This document shows, piece after piece, positions 34,451-43,038 of a stretch of DNA of 64,000 nucleotides. The stretch is taken from positions 124,001-188,000 of the forward strand of contig NZ_JACFYF010000001.1 of the NCBI RefSeq assembly GCF_014050145.1, read 5' to 3'. The notes beneath the pieces were generated by a model. That model did no database searches, had not been told where the DNA came from, and worked only from the letters and a program-made list of their open reading frames with translations. This stretch comes from Vibrio marinisediminis (GTDB lineage: Bacteria; Pseudomonadota; Gammaproteobacteria; Enterobacterales; Vibrionaceae). A program made the position numbers and the translations under genes. Each line of letters begins with the position of its first letter. Position 1 is the first letter of the stretch.

Positions 34451-36331
34451 CTACAAAGGTGAACTACACCCCTTAATGAACTCTTCCCACTCAGGATTAC
34501 CCCGGTCTAACTCCATTTCTAAGAAGAATTTATCTACTGTTTTTTGGCTATTGGGTGGAATTCTACAGTTATTGCCACTAGACCAAGGGCGGTCGCTCCC
34601 GCTCCCTTTTTGAGCCTCCGACAAGTCGGAGTCTTTTTTGACAAGCTTCCATTCGGTTTCGCGTGTAAACACAATCAAACCTGATCCCTCAAGACCATCA
34701 ATAGCAGTCACAATTTCACCGTATTTATTCTCACGTTCTTTCTTGAGCAACTTAATCGGGCGCCTAGAAGCTGGTAACCGGTGACCACCCATATAATCCA
34801 TATAGGCAGAAAAGAAACCGGCATCAGCAGCACGGCGCGCTTTTTCAAATTGGCAATATTCTTGTTCTTCCTGGATGCGTCGAAGTTCGCGCCACACTGT
34901 CACGGGTGGCGTTTTCTGAAATTGAAATTGGCGGAAGCAAAACGTGCGTGACCAAGCCGTCACGTTCTTAACAGTCTCTTGCAACTTGGCGCGTTTATTA
35001 TCTAAATCAGACAAGCCGTCTAACTGATGACCATCGACGTTTTTGGAAATGTACTTAGCAAGGTAAGCAACTGCCCCGCCTTCAGTTTTATCTATAGGCT
35101 TAACATCAAAGCGCGCTTTCATTGCTTTGGTTTTTGGTTCGCCATTAGGAAAATACAAATCTGACGTTTCTCTAAATTGATACTTCTGCAACCCAGCAAT
35201 GAAAGCTTTGACGTGTTCTAAAGGCATGAAGAAAACAGCATGCCAGTGTGGCGTGCCATCTTGATGGGGTTCAACGACTCGCATTCCATAATAAGTTAAA
35301 GTTCGGTAGTCAGCCCAGGCTCTAAACAAGCCCCAAGACTTACTCAACCAAGCATGAGCATCACGCGGTGTAGCACCATTAAAATTGCCGTTCTCAACCC
35401 AATACTTACCGTGCTGACGCAAACGGTGAAAACGACTTGGTGCTGTCATAGTAATGAAGAGCGCTACGTGGTTATTACTTTCTGCGTATTCTTGGCAACC
35501 GGCAATACGAGTCATCAGCTCATGTCGACGATTAGCCGGGTTACTTTGCGATGCATCAATCACTGTTTTTAGATCAAGAACGTCACCATTTTCAGATTCA
35601 ATCGCCATTAGCTCAATCCATTCGCGCTGCCTATCTTGACGAGTGGTCATCCACTCACATGCAGAAATCGAGGCATAAGGAGAGCTATGCGGTGAAACCA
35701 TACCTGCAGCACGGCGAGCATTTTCAAACACCGCCACAACGATACGATCAATAGCACGGCGCCAGTAGCTTTCATCCATAAGGCGAACAACCACAGAAAA
35801 CGCCTGCATGTCGTCCTCAACATAAGTGAACTGAGGTAGCCACAAAGATGCACCTGTGAACTCATTAATAAACCCTAATGATTCAATAGGTGAGAAACCT
35901 TTCTCAGCAGCGATACGGACTCTATTTCCGCACCGTCCTGTCATCTCAACAGCTAGCTTAGCTCGCTTCATTTCGTTATCAACTCTCCACCACGCTTCTG
36001 GCAGAACCGAGAACGCAGCTGCAGCTGCACTGCTTCTTTTCTCTATAAATTCAATGGCACGTTTAAAGCCATATTTACGCAAACGACTTGCGGCAGCTTT
36101 GTCGATATAGTTTCGAATATCGAATGGCAGCTTAAGTTTATTTGCCGTTGTCGAAGCAAACTCAAAAACCTTTTCACGAGGGGTGAGCTTGCCATCATGA
36201 ACCCACTCACCATCAACAAATGAAAGCTGAGAGGTGTTTTTATGATTTTCGAGATACGCAACAAGCTCCCTGTGAATGTTGCTAGGGAGCCTGTTTAGCG
36301 GATTCTTCAAATTAATATAGTGCTGTTTCAT
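34451..36331 (-). CDS. Replication initiator, P2 gene A-like HUH endonuclease
   Basis: 626 residues (P2 A is 761). The HUH motif is HWH at 362-364 (DGTPHWHAVFFMP) and the two catalytic tyrosines are Tyr423 and Tyr427 (VAYLAKYISKN). It nicks the origin and starts rolling-circle replication; in P2 the origin is within gene A. It is the last gene of the leftward early operon after three small genes. A rightward-facing terminator lies within its 3' end. Confidence 0.95.
   Translation of the reverse strand: MKQHYINLKNPLNRLPSNIHRELVAYLENHKNTSQLSFVDGEWVHDGKLTPREKVFEFASTTANKLKLPFDIRNYIDKAAASRLRKYGFKRAIEFIEKRSSAAAAAFSVLPEAWWRVDNEMKRAKLAVEMTGRCGNRVRIAAEKGFSPIESLGFINEFTGASLWLPQFTYVEDDMQAFSVVVRLMDESYWRRAIDRIVVAVFENARRAAGMVSPHSSPYASISACEWMTTRQDRQREWIELMAIESENGDVLDLKTVIDASQSNPANRRHELMTRIAGCQEYAESNNHVALFITMTAPSRFHRLRQHGKYWVENGNFNGATPRDAHAWLSKSWGLFRAWADYRTLTYYGMRVVEPHQDGTPHWHAVFFMPLEHVKAFIAGLQKYQFRETSDLYFPNGEPKTKAMKARFDVKPIDKTEGGAVAYLAKYISKNVDGHQLDGLSDLDNKRAKLQETVKNVTAWSRTFCFRQFQFQKTPPVTVWRELRRIQEEQEYCQFEKARRAADAGFFSAYMDYMGGHRLPASRRPIKLLKKERENKYGEIVTAIDGLEGSGLIVFTRETEWKLVKKDSDLSEAQKGSGSDRPWSSGNNCRIPPNSQKTVDKFFLEMELDRGNPEWEEFIKGCSSPL
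34616..34639 (+). terminator. Rightward intrinsic terminator inside the 3' end of the replication gene
   Basis: CTCCGA / TCGGAG stem with a CAAG loop and a TCTTTTTT tail, reading on the plus strand, antisense to the coding strand. It would stop transcription coming from 33598 or from any antisense start before it crosses the replication gene. Confidence 0.65.
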
Positions 36332-36569
36332 TCTGGTTTCGTCTTACTACTCGGTCAGGGAGGCGAAGGGACTTTTCTCTCAGCTTCATTCGCCATCTTC
36401 GGTTTCGGCGTTCGCGTTCGGTTTCGTTTTGAACTCGTTTTGATTCAAGCTCTGCCCTCACCTTTTTAATCCAAACCAAACCACGATCTTTGTCTTCTTG
36501 AGTTAGCGAGTGATGCCGCATATCGGGGCACGGTAAATGGCAGGGTTCATAACTTATTTGCGTTGTCAT
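36312..36569 (-). CDS. Small early protein (85 residues)
   Basis: Highly charged, basic protein: Cys- and His-containing N-terminus (CHLPCPDMRHH) and an Arg/Glu-rich helical part (RAELESKRVQNETERERRNRRWRMKLREKS). The family is unknown. It overlaps the replication gene by 20 bases and the next small gene by four, so the operon is translationally coupled. The two Cys and two His near the start could bind zinc. Confidence 0.75.
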   Translation of the reverse strand: MTTQISYEPCHLPCPDMRHHSLTQEDKDRGLVWIKKVRAELESKRVQNETERERRNRRWRMKLREKSLRLPDRVVRRNQNETALY

Positions 36570-36793
36570 ACTTGGGCTAACTCCTGCATGTCTATCACTA
36601 AGAAACCACCCTTGCCTGCTCCTTCACTCAAAACACCATGGCAAATGTGATTGCAGCTTAATTGGTGGCATGCTTGATCAATGGCTTCGCTCATCGTATC
36701 GAAATCACCAATAGCTGTTGTCTCAGGCTCTAACGTTTCTTTGTGGCGCTTCATGGCGCCATCACCAAACAAACGGATTGCTACATATTGCAT
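36566..36793 (-). CDS. Small early protein (75 residues)
   Basis: MQYVAIRLFGDG...DFDTMSEAIDQACHQLSCNHICHGVLSEGAGKGGFLVIDMQELAQV. A compact soluble protein of unknown family. Its start lies within the upstream small gene (overlap 13 bases). Position between CII and replication A matches the small early genes of kappa-like phages. Confidence 0.75.
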   Translation of the reverse strand: MQYVAIRLFGDGAMKRHKETLEPETTAIGDFDTMSEAIDQACHQLSCNHICHGVLSEGAGKGGFLVIDMQELAQV

Positions 36794-37002
36794 TCGCTTT
36801 TCTCCGCTTCTTTCGTAAAGGTTGAGACCACTTCGCCGGCTTGCTTATGTACATCACGCCACAGACGAATGAGTGAGCTCTGCAAATGCACTTGCCCCGC
36901 AATTTGGTTCTCTTGGTATTTGCCAATATTGATGGTGGCAAGGTTCTGAAGATGAAGCGCTTCATCAAGTGTGTTGATTTGAATGCTAACTACGTTTTTC
37001 AT
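36781..37002 (-). CDS. Small early protein (73 residues)
   Basis: MKNVVSIQINTLDEALHLQNLATINIGKYQENQIAGQVHLQSSLIRLWRDVHKQAGEVVSTFTKEAEKSECNM, helical and soluble, no family recognised. It lies 12 bases after CII, with AAGGATAT before its ATG. It is chosen over the other frame at 36762-36968 because it has the ribosome site and coupled overlaps. Confidence 0.75.
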   Translation of the reverse strand: MKNVVSIQINTLDEALHLQNLATINIGKYQENQIAGQVHLQSSLIRLWRDVHKQAGEVVSTFTKEAEKSECNM

Positions 37003-37014
37003 ATTGAATATCCT

Positions 37015-37557
37015 TTAAGTCAGACCAGGAATAGGTGCGCCGTTGGCGAAGAAGTCAGAGCCCATTTGCATGAGGGGCTGAATACCTGTTGTTCGGCGTT
37101 CTAAATCGTTAATGAGCAAAACTAGATTGCCCAAGGCAGATTGAGCCCTTGCTAGGGTTTTTCGTTTTACCGAGCGAGGAAGCCGCTTTGTTGAATGCAT
37201 GTCTAAGGCGTCTTGAGAAATCTCACCCGACAGAACCGAGTTAAATAGCACTCGCTCTAAGAAGTTTTTGTCTTCTTTAGAATCGGGGATTGGCACGGTC
37301 ACCACACCAAGATCAGCCATAAGCGTATTCAAGATGGTGAAGTCACCTGACTCTTTGCACAGAAGCGCCAGATCTACTGGGTCTAGCTTGTGCGGCTGCT
37401 CAGGGTTGAGTTTGTTTCTCAACATGGTGCCGCTTTTAATCCCAATTCGAGACGCCAACTTTTCCATGTTGTGGTTAAGAGCGAAGTCGCTACAAACAGC
37501 GTTGTATTGAACCTGTTTGTGAGTGCGCAATTCGCACATTGAGCCATTTTCTTCCAT
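37015..37557 (-). CDS. CII-family phage regulator
   Basis: 180 residues. The pattern HNMEKLASRIGIKSGTMLRNKLNPEQPHKLDPVDLALLCKESGDFTILNTLMADLG is that of the CII/CP76 regulator family of 186- and kappa-like phages; 186 CII activates the lysogeny promoter of cI during establishment. The first ATG has no clear ribosome site and ATG 37539 is an alternative start. It lies downstream of cox in the leftward early operon. Confidence 0.88.
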   Translation of the reverse strand: MEENGSMCELRTHKQVQYNAVCSDFALNHNMEKLASRIGIKSGTMLRNKLNPEQPHKLDPVDLALLCKESGDFTILNTLMADLGVVTVPIPDSKEDKNFLERVLFNSVLSGEISQDALDMHSTKRLPRSVKRKTLARAQSALGNLVLLINDLERRTTGIQPLMQMGSDFFANGAPIPGLT

Positions 37558-37668
37558 AGCTAATACTCAAATGCATACAAACGGTACGAAAACGAAACCC
37601 CAACCCACGACATTGAGCCACAACGGACAATGCTCTTTAGTTGGAATCAAGGAAGATAAGCACATGAC

Positions 37669-37881
37669 CTATCCCATTCTTTCCATCGTTTCTCGTGTTG
37701 CTAGCTCTAGCAAAGCAACCATGTTGATCATCGGTGTTTCTTTTGGTTTTGATTTGCGTTTGATAGGTAAACGACCGTCGGATACCCAGTCGATAATGGT
37801 TCGCTTAGGCATACCGGAGAATTGAGAGTATTGGTCGTACGTCATGAAAGGCGTATTTAGGACTACTTGATATGAGAGCAT
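37669..37881 (-). CDS. Cox-like excisionase/repressor
   Basis: 70 residues, ATG with AGGA eight bases before it. The HTH-type segment MTYDQYSQFSGMPKRTIIDWVSDGRLPIKRK is that of Cox proteins. In P2-like phages Cox represses the lysogeny promoter and directs excision by the integrase. It is the first gene leftward from the control region and diverges from cI. Confidence 0.85.
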   Translation of the reverse strand: MLSYQVVLNTPFMTYDQYSQFSGMPKRTIIDWVSDGRLPIKRKSKPKETPMINMVALLELATRETMERMG

Positions 37882-37915
37882 AGTGATATCCTGTTAAGTC
37901 ATTGATTGTTTAACT

Positions 37916-37948
37916 TCGGACGTTAGAGTTGCCGCTCATAACATCCGG
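37916..37948. promoter_or_regulatory. Candidate CI operator between cox and cI
   Basis: TCGGACGTTA (37916) and TAACATCCGG (37939) form an inverted repeat, eight of ten positions matching, 13 bases apart, in the middle of the 97-base gap between the divergent cox and cI genes. Confidence 0.5.
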
Positions 37949-37978
37949 TCATCATTTGAGTGAAAATATAGACTTCTT

Positions 37979-38599
37979 ATGAGTGAATTACAAGCCCAAA
38001 TTCCGCCTTTTGATTACATTGGCGGTAAACAAGTGACGGAAAGAATGAAGATCGTCACAAATACGAAAGACTTCAAAGCACTCGGCGACATACTTGGAAT
38101 CTCAAAAGGAACGATATCTACGTGGCACCAGCGTGGGTTAACTCCTTATGAAGTCGTTATTAGACTTCATTTGAAGACTGGAGCGTCAATTAGGTACTTA
38201 GCTCTTGGCGAAGGTGAGCCCTTCCCAGATAAAGAGATCCAAAACGTCAATGAGGGACAGCATAAAGATATTATTGATATCGACTATTTTGAGCTTTCTA
38301 ACGGCAAACTCGTAGACAATGAAACGCTGGCTTTCGATAAGAGCTATCTAGATAAGGTTGGTGCTTCAAACGTTATCGCAATCGACAATGACCACACGAC
38401 ATACATAGTCGACAAAGACATACATCAAGCAGTAAGTGGCACATACCTAGTTGATATGGATGGTCTACTCTCGCTAAACCAAATCCAACGTTTACCAGGC
38501 AAGAAGCTGGCGATCAGTTTTAATGGCTCAACGCTTACAGTCGAAGAAGATGAAGTGAAGGTTGTAGGCAGAGTTGCGTTGGTGATGGAGAAGAAGTAA
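37979..38599 (+). CDS. CI prophage repressor (186/kappa type)
   Basis: 206 residues. The N-terminal HTH (about 30-62: FKALGDILGISKGTISTWHQRGLTPYEVVIRL, then TGASIRYLALGEG) is the 186-type CI DNA-binding domain, and a C-terminal oligomerisation domain follows (about 85-206). It shows no Ala-Gly cleavage site or Ser-Lys dyad of LexA-type repressors by eye, which fits the need for an SOS-linked factor elsewhere. Divergent from cox. Its stop codon is directly followed by the GTG start of the HNH gene, so both are transcribed in the lysogen. Confidence 0.9.
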   Translation: MSELQAQIPPFDYIGGKQVTERMKIVTNTKDFKALGDILGISKGTISTWHQRGLTPYEVVIRLHLKTGASIRYLALGEGEPFPDKEIQNVNEGQHKDIIDIDYFELSNGKLVDNETLAFDKSYLDKVGASNVIAIDNDHTTYIVDKDIHQAVSGTYLVDMDGLLSLNQIQRLPGKKLAISFNGSTLTVEEDEVKVVGRVALVMEKK

Positions 38600-39625
38600 G
38601 TGGATGACACCATAACCCTCGATGGTGCCGGACGTATTGCTCAACTTAAAAGCTTGGCTGCTCCTCTCACAAAATCAGATATATACGAAGCTGTTAATAA
38701 GTTTATAGCTCAAAAGCAAAGCGTTAATTCGTATTCCCACTCTACAACCTACGACTTAATCGTCGACGGTAAATCTTACCCACCAAAAGCAATTTTTGGC
38801 TTGGCAATAAGTAAGTTACTTGGAGTGACTGTTCGCTCTGAGCATTTCTCTGCCGGCGTTGGCAGCCCATGCTTTGTCACCCTTGAGAGTCTCGGGTTTA
38901 AAATTAATCCAAAAATCGAACAAGAATATAAAAGCTCTACCAACAGCGAACCAAAAGCAAAAAATAAATTATGGTCTGAGGAAGAACTATCCGAAGCTGT
39001 TGATTGCTACTTGGAGATGTTTAATAAAGACCAAGAAGGTACTAAGTACAAAAAGAGTAGCTACTACAACTACTTAGCCAGTAAATATGACAGAACTCCA
39101 AAAGCTTTTGGGCGAAGAATGTCTAACATTACACATATAATGATGTTAATGGATCTACCTACAGTCTCGGGCTTGGCACCGCTTTCAAATGTAGGCAAAA
39201 CACAAGCGCCAATAATTGAAAGATTAATTGCAGAAAAACTAAATCAGCCATTCATAGACGTAGCTTTAATTGACGCTGAAGCGCAATCCATAATCAATAG
39301 CAAATCCACTCCTCCCAAACCAAAGGGTGAAGAGAACCCAAGCCACACAGAAACCACAACGAAAGTATATAAACGTTCAGGCAAAGTGAAAGGCTGGGTA
39401 ATACGAAGAGCTAATGGATTTTGCGAACTCTGTGGCGATAAAGCACCTTTCAACAAAGACGATGGAACCCCTTTCCTAGAGGTTCATCATCTAATTCGTC
39501 TAAAAGATGGTGGTCCTGATACTGTAGAAAACTGCGCAGCGCTTTGCCCAAATTGTCATAGAAAACTTCATTACAGCTCGGAAAAAACGTCGCTCACAGA
39601 GTACTTAAGAGATTTTTTCAAATAA
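38600..39625 (+). CDS. McrA-like HNH endonuclease co-transcribed with cI
   Basis: 341 residues from GTG 38600, right behind the cI stop; GGAGAAGAAG in the cI end serves as ribosome site. The N-terminal ~100 residues (YDLIVDGKSYPPKAIFGLAIS...FSAGVGSPCF) resemble the N-terminal domain of ScoMcrA-type modification-dependent nucleases. A middle basic region and a C-terminal HNH domain follow: FCELCGDKAPF (Cys275, Cys278), EVHHLI (His296-297), NCAALCPNCHRKLH (Asn311, Cys316, Cys319, His320). All metal and catalytic positions are present. Expressed with the repressor, it probably restricts incoming modified phage DNA in lysogens. Confidence 0.87.
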   Translation: MDDTITLDGAGRIAQLKSLAAPLTKSDIYEAVNKFIAQKQSVNSYSHSTTYDLIVDGKSYPPKAIFGLAISKLLGVTVRSEHFSAGVGSPCFVTLESLGFKINPKIEQEYKSSTNSEPKAKNKLWSEEELSEAVDCYLEMFNKDQEGTKYKKSSYYNYLASKYDRTPKAFGRRMSNITHIMMLMDLPTVSGLAPLSNVGKTQAPIIERLIAEKLNQPFIDVALIDAEAQSIINSKSTPPKPKGEENPSHTETTTKVYKRSGKVKGWVIRRANGFCELCGDKAPFNKDDGTPFLEVHHLIRLKDGGPDTVENCAALCPNCHRKLHYSSEKTSLTEYLRDFFK

Positions 39626-39778
39626 ATCATTGTAGATGCTATTCTTGTTGCTGATTTACCAAACCAGGTAGTATTTAAGTCAGTAATATAAATGCATGCA
39701 TATGAACTAAGTAAAATTAACAGCTCCAACTAAATTCATTCAGATAATAATAATTGATCATGACGCCATAGATTCATA

Positions 39779-40393
39779 TTAATAAGATAATTTCCACTTT
39801 TGTAACCAGTGACCAAAATCAAAGGAATCTAGATTCAAACTAATTATCGAAACTAATTCTATTATTTTTGCATCAAGATCTTTCATTACACCTGCACTTA
39901 CGATGACAAAAGCCATTGCCCCCTCTCCACAGTCATCCCTTTTAGCTTGTTCATAATAGAATTCGTACCTTTCAGAAATATACTCATCCAAATATTCACT
40001 ATGCGACAGTTTACCAAAATGATCAGATGGAAAATTCTTTGCTAATTGAAGCCATACACTTGAATAAAAAGAAATAACATCCTCTGTGCCGCTACGCATA
40101 TTACTAGTAATTCCACTATCCCACTTTTTTCTCGCTAAAACAAAAACACTAGATTTTCTATCCAGTAAGGTTTTAATCGCATGTGATTGTTTCGGTTCAT
40201 TCAAACTCTCGACCACTTGTCTATTTTTAACTAATCTAACTGACTTCCATACCGCAACTAGAGAGACTAGCAGCCCTATCAAGACTATAACTGGTTCATA
40301 TGTCCCTTCAGGATTAAATACCCAGATAATAGCTAAGGCACACCCTGTCACTATTAGAATGATTTCTATGACTTGATATTTACTATTTTTCAA
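39779..40393 (-). CDS. Membrane protein of unknown function in the cargo block
   Basis: 204 residues: two N-terminal membrane helices (about 8-25 and 34-52) and a helical cytoplasmic domain of ~145 residues (LLDRKSSVFVLARKKWDS...ISFYSSVWLQLAKNFPS). No family recognised. AT-rich. It is read away from the deaminase gene at 40609, from a shared 215-base intergenic region, between the HNH nuclease and the deaminase. A membrane-anchored effector or exclusion protein is possible. Confidence 0.7.
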   Translation of the reverse strand: MKNSKYQVIEIILIVTGCALAIIWVFNPEGTYEPVIVLIGLLVSLVAVWKSVRLVKNRQVVESLNEPKQSHAIKTLLDRKSSVFVLARKKWDSGITSNMRSGTEDVISFYSSVWLQLAKNFPSDHFGKLSHSEYLDEYISERYEFYYEQAKRDDCGEGAMAFVIVSAGVMKDLDAKIIELVSIISLNLDSFDFGHWLQKWKLSY

Positions 40394-40608
40394 ATGCTTG
40401 TACCTAACAATAGTAATCCAACACTGTTTTAAACGAAAAAGGCAAGAATTTTGCTATCGTGATAAAGGCACATATCTCAAACCTAAGAACCAAATCATAT
40501 AGAAGCGCACTCCCTGTGAAATAATTGTTATCATACTTTTCAGACACTTAAGATAATATTATATTCAAAACACAATGCGCATTATGTACAATAGAGACCA
40601 GTTGCACA
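40394..40608 (+). ncRNA. Probable location of the AvcI/DifV-type antitoxin RNA
   Basis: In Vibrio, AvcD/DcdV deaminases are held inactive by a small RNA of about 170-180 bases encoded directly before the deaminase gene. This 215-base gap before the 40609 gene has the right size and place and no open frame. It is AT-rich with a short AATGCGCATT palindrome (40577-40586). I see no convincing terminator or promoter, so the limits and even the presence of the RNA are inferred from the family. Confidence 0.45.
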
Positions 40609-42294
40609 ATGGCATTGGGAACAGAGATGAACAAAAATAACGAATACCTAGTTTCGGCGTTAAAAAAACTACACAGTAAGAATGAAGACTTTATCATCTT
40701 CGGTCTGACAGGTAGAACAGGAAGTGGCTGTACTAAAGCTGCTGAAGTACTTTCAACTCCTCAAGAAGACGTTAATCATAGCCTATACATTGACAATACA
40801 CCGGCTAATAATACACAACGAAAAGAGAAAATTATTGCTAAGTATTTTCAACAAAACTGGCAACCATTTTTGCATCTTCGCGTAAGCTCTGTTCTCACTA
40901 TGATGCTTTTGGATGTTGAAGATACAGCGCTTCTACAAACTTTCCTCAAAAACAACAACCAAACGATCAGAAGTACAGACTCTGACTTTCTAGTCTCAAG
41001 TTCAAATGAGCTAAAAACTAAAAAACATACACTTTCAGCAAAACAATTCTACATTGACTACCTAACATCTTTAACAAGCAAGATTAGAACCCAGCTCGAA
41101 GAAGCATCCTTCATTAAGCTCTATCAACAGCTAGGCAAAAACGCTCGTAGGTCCGGTTCAGTTATAGAAAGCAACCTTAAAAAAGGAGCTTTCTTCACTA
41201 TTGCTGAGAAGACAAATAAAATTGTCACTAAACTCAGGAAAGAGAGTGAAACATTAGGTGAAAGTACTTACGTGTGTATTGATGCAATTCGAAATCCATT
41301 AGAAGCAAGCTATTTTCAAGAAAGGTATGCATCATTTTATTTGGTCGCCGTATCCTGTGATGAAAACACTAGGAGAGAAAGATTAACGCGAAAAGGATTA
41401 TCTGCTGAAAGTATCAAAGAAATTGATGACAATGAGTACTCCAGCCTTGATTTTGATGACCAAAAAAGCTTTACAGACCAAGACTTGCAAGGCTGTTTAC
41501 AACGTGCAGATATCTACGTAAACAGCAGTAAAATTAAAGGAAGTGAAGATACTATTGAGCAACTATCAAACCAACTAATAAAATTTGTCAGCCTTGCACA
41601 AAAACCTGGACTAATCACACCATCTCCAGAAGAACGCTGCATGCAAATTGCTTATACCGCAAAACTAAATTCTGGTTGTTTATCACGCCAAGTTGGTGCT
41701 GTTGTTACTAAAGATAACTTTTCGATTAAGTCTGTTGGTTGGAATGACACTCCTTATGGTCAAGTACCTTGTAACCTTAGAAGTGTTGAGGATTTAGATG
41801 CTGATTTTGACGAGGAAGCCTATAGTCCATTTGAACGTCAAAATATTGAATTTAAAAAGCAAATTAGATCTAAACTGATCGATTTCAAGTTAATCGAGGA
41901 CAATGGCTATAATCATTCATATTGTTTCAAATCAGAATACAACACCTTGAAAAAAGACAAAAACCAAGTCCACACAAGGTCGCTACACGCAGAAGAAAAT
42001 GCATTTTTGCAAATATCTAAAGATGGTGGTTCAGGTGTTGAAGGAGGATTTCTTTTTACTACAGCTAGCCCATGTGAACTATGCGCCAAAAAAGCTTATC
42101 AACTTGGAATGACAAAAATATTCTACATAGACCCATATCCTGGTATCTCTCAAGAGCATATTTTAACTTCTGGTAGAAAAGAACTACATCCAGAAATGAA
42201 TTTGTTTAAGGGGGCAATAGGCAGAGCATTCCATAACCTATATACACCAATAACCGCCTACAAAGATGAATTAAGTGCATTGTTAACTAAGTAA
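40609..42294 (+). CDS. avcD: AvcD/DcdV-type antiphage deoxycytidylate deaminase
   Basis: 561 residues (MNKNN at 40627 is an alternative start). The N-terminal P-loop kinase-like domain has GLTGRTGSGCT (residues 33-42), where the usual Lys of GxxxxGK[ST] is Cys; later pieces SYFQERYASFYLVAVSCDENTRRERLTRKG fit a kinase fold. The C-terminal deaminase domain (about 340-545) has HAE at 460-462 and PCELC at 488-492 as zinc and catalytic residues. The two-domain layout is that of AvcD/DcdV, which depletes dCTP pools when phage infection shuts off host transcription. The Vibrio pandemic-island relative is about 530 residues. Here it is prophage cargo. Confidence 0.9.
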   Translation: MALGTEMNKNNEYLVSALKKLHSKNEDFIIFGLTGRTGSGCTKAAEVLSTPQEDVNHSLYIDNTPANNTQRKEKIIAKYFQQNWQPFLHLRVSSVLTMMLLDVEDTALLQTFLKNNNQTIRSTDSDFLVSSSNELKTKKHTLSAKQFYIDYLTSLTSKIRTQLEEASFIKLYQQLGKNARRSGSVIESNLKKGAFFTIAEKTNKIVTKLRKESETLGESTYVCIDAIRNPLEASYFQERYASFYLVAVSCDENTRRERLTRKGLSAESIKEIDDNEYSSLDFDDQKSFTDQDLQGCLQRADIYVNSSKIKGSEDTIEQLSNQLIKFVSLAQKPGLITPSPEERCMQIAYTAKLNSGCLSRQVGAVVTKDNFSIKSVGWNDTPYGQVPCNLRSVEDLDADFDEEAYSPFERQNIEFKKQIRSKLIDFKLIEDNGYNHSYCFKSEYNTLKKDKNQVHTRSLHAEENAFLQISKDGGSGVEGGFLFTTASPCELCAKKAYQLGMTKIFYIDPYPGISQEHILTSGRKELHPEMNLFKGAIGRAFHNLYTPITAYKDELSALLTK

Positions 42295-42303
42295 CACAAA
42301 CTT

Positions 42304-42335
42304 TTCATAGCCTGAATTTAACCTCAGGCTATGAA
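42304..42335. terminator. Hairpin after the deaminase gene
   Basis: TTCATAGCCTGA / TCAGGCTATGAA, a perfect 12-bp stem with an eight-base loop, ten bases after the stop. It has no T-run. It may stabilise the mRNA end. Confidence 0.6.
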
Positions 42336-42558
42336 ATAAGTTATGCACCAAGAACTCAACAAAAGGACTTCAGGACCAAACGTTATCGGTTGAAGAACTG
42401 AAGCGACTACTAAATTCAAATAATTAGCTAGTGCTTGATACGGGTTACTGACGCTTAGAAGTTTCAGTCTAGGTAGACTTTTCTATTTAAGGCACAATGC
42501 CTTAGGTGAGGAAGTGGATTATTCACCTTAACAGGTATTATTTTTTACGAGGATATAT

Positions 42559-42912
42559 ATGAAGCAGTTGGTCATTTTGTCCATGCTATTGAGTTTTCAA
42601 TGCTTGGGCGCCGATTTAGTCTACTTAACATGCAACGGTGTAGCTAAGGATACTGAACTAAATGTCGAAATTAAAAAAGTAGAAAACGACTTTCTACTGA
42701 ATAGAGATGAGAAAACCATTCAGCAAATTATTACAGGGTTATCCGAAGAACAGACAAATAATCTCAGGCAGAGTTACACTGAATCAACCACACAATACGT
42801 AACATCTAATGATAGCATCTCGATCAACCGTCGAACTCTGGAATATACAATTAAAGGTATAATGGGGATGCGAATTTACGGTAAGTGTAAGATTGCCAAA
42901 CCAGTAATTTAA
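42559..42912 (+). CDS. Small exported protein of unknown function
   Basis: 117 residues with an N-terminal signal peptide (MKQLVILSMLLSFQCLGADL, cleavage likely after GA) and a small mature domain with a Cys pair (TCNGVAK near the start, GKCKIA near the end) that could form a disulfide. GAGG stands before the ATG. No family recognised. Lies alone between the deaminase and the 43039 gene; periplasmic cargo. Confidence 0.65.
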   Translation: MKQLVILSMLLSFQCLGADLVYLTCNGVAKDTELNVEIKKVENDFLLNRDEKTIQQIITGLSEEQTNNLRQSYTESTTQYVTSNDSISINRRTLEYTIKGIMGMRIYGKCKIAKPVI

Positions 42913-43038
42913 TTATTGTAAATATAACTTAGAACTGCTAAGCCTCCCCTAACTTTTATATCTAGAAGCGGCTTTGTTAGTACATAGTTAAATAATCAAT
43001 TGCTAGATCAGATATAAGTCAATTACACATATTCTTAC

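Noticed and set aside
42337-42426. A gene end in the gap after the deaminase (frame ending VEELKRLLNSNN)
   Set aside because: Looks protein-like for about 25 codons, but no start or longer frame exists; at most a trace of a lost gene, too little to call.
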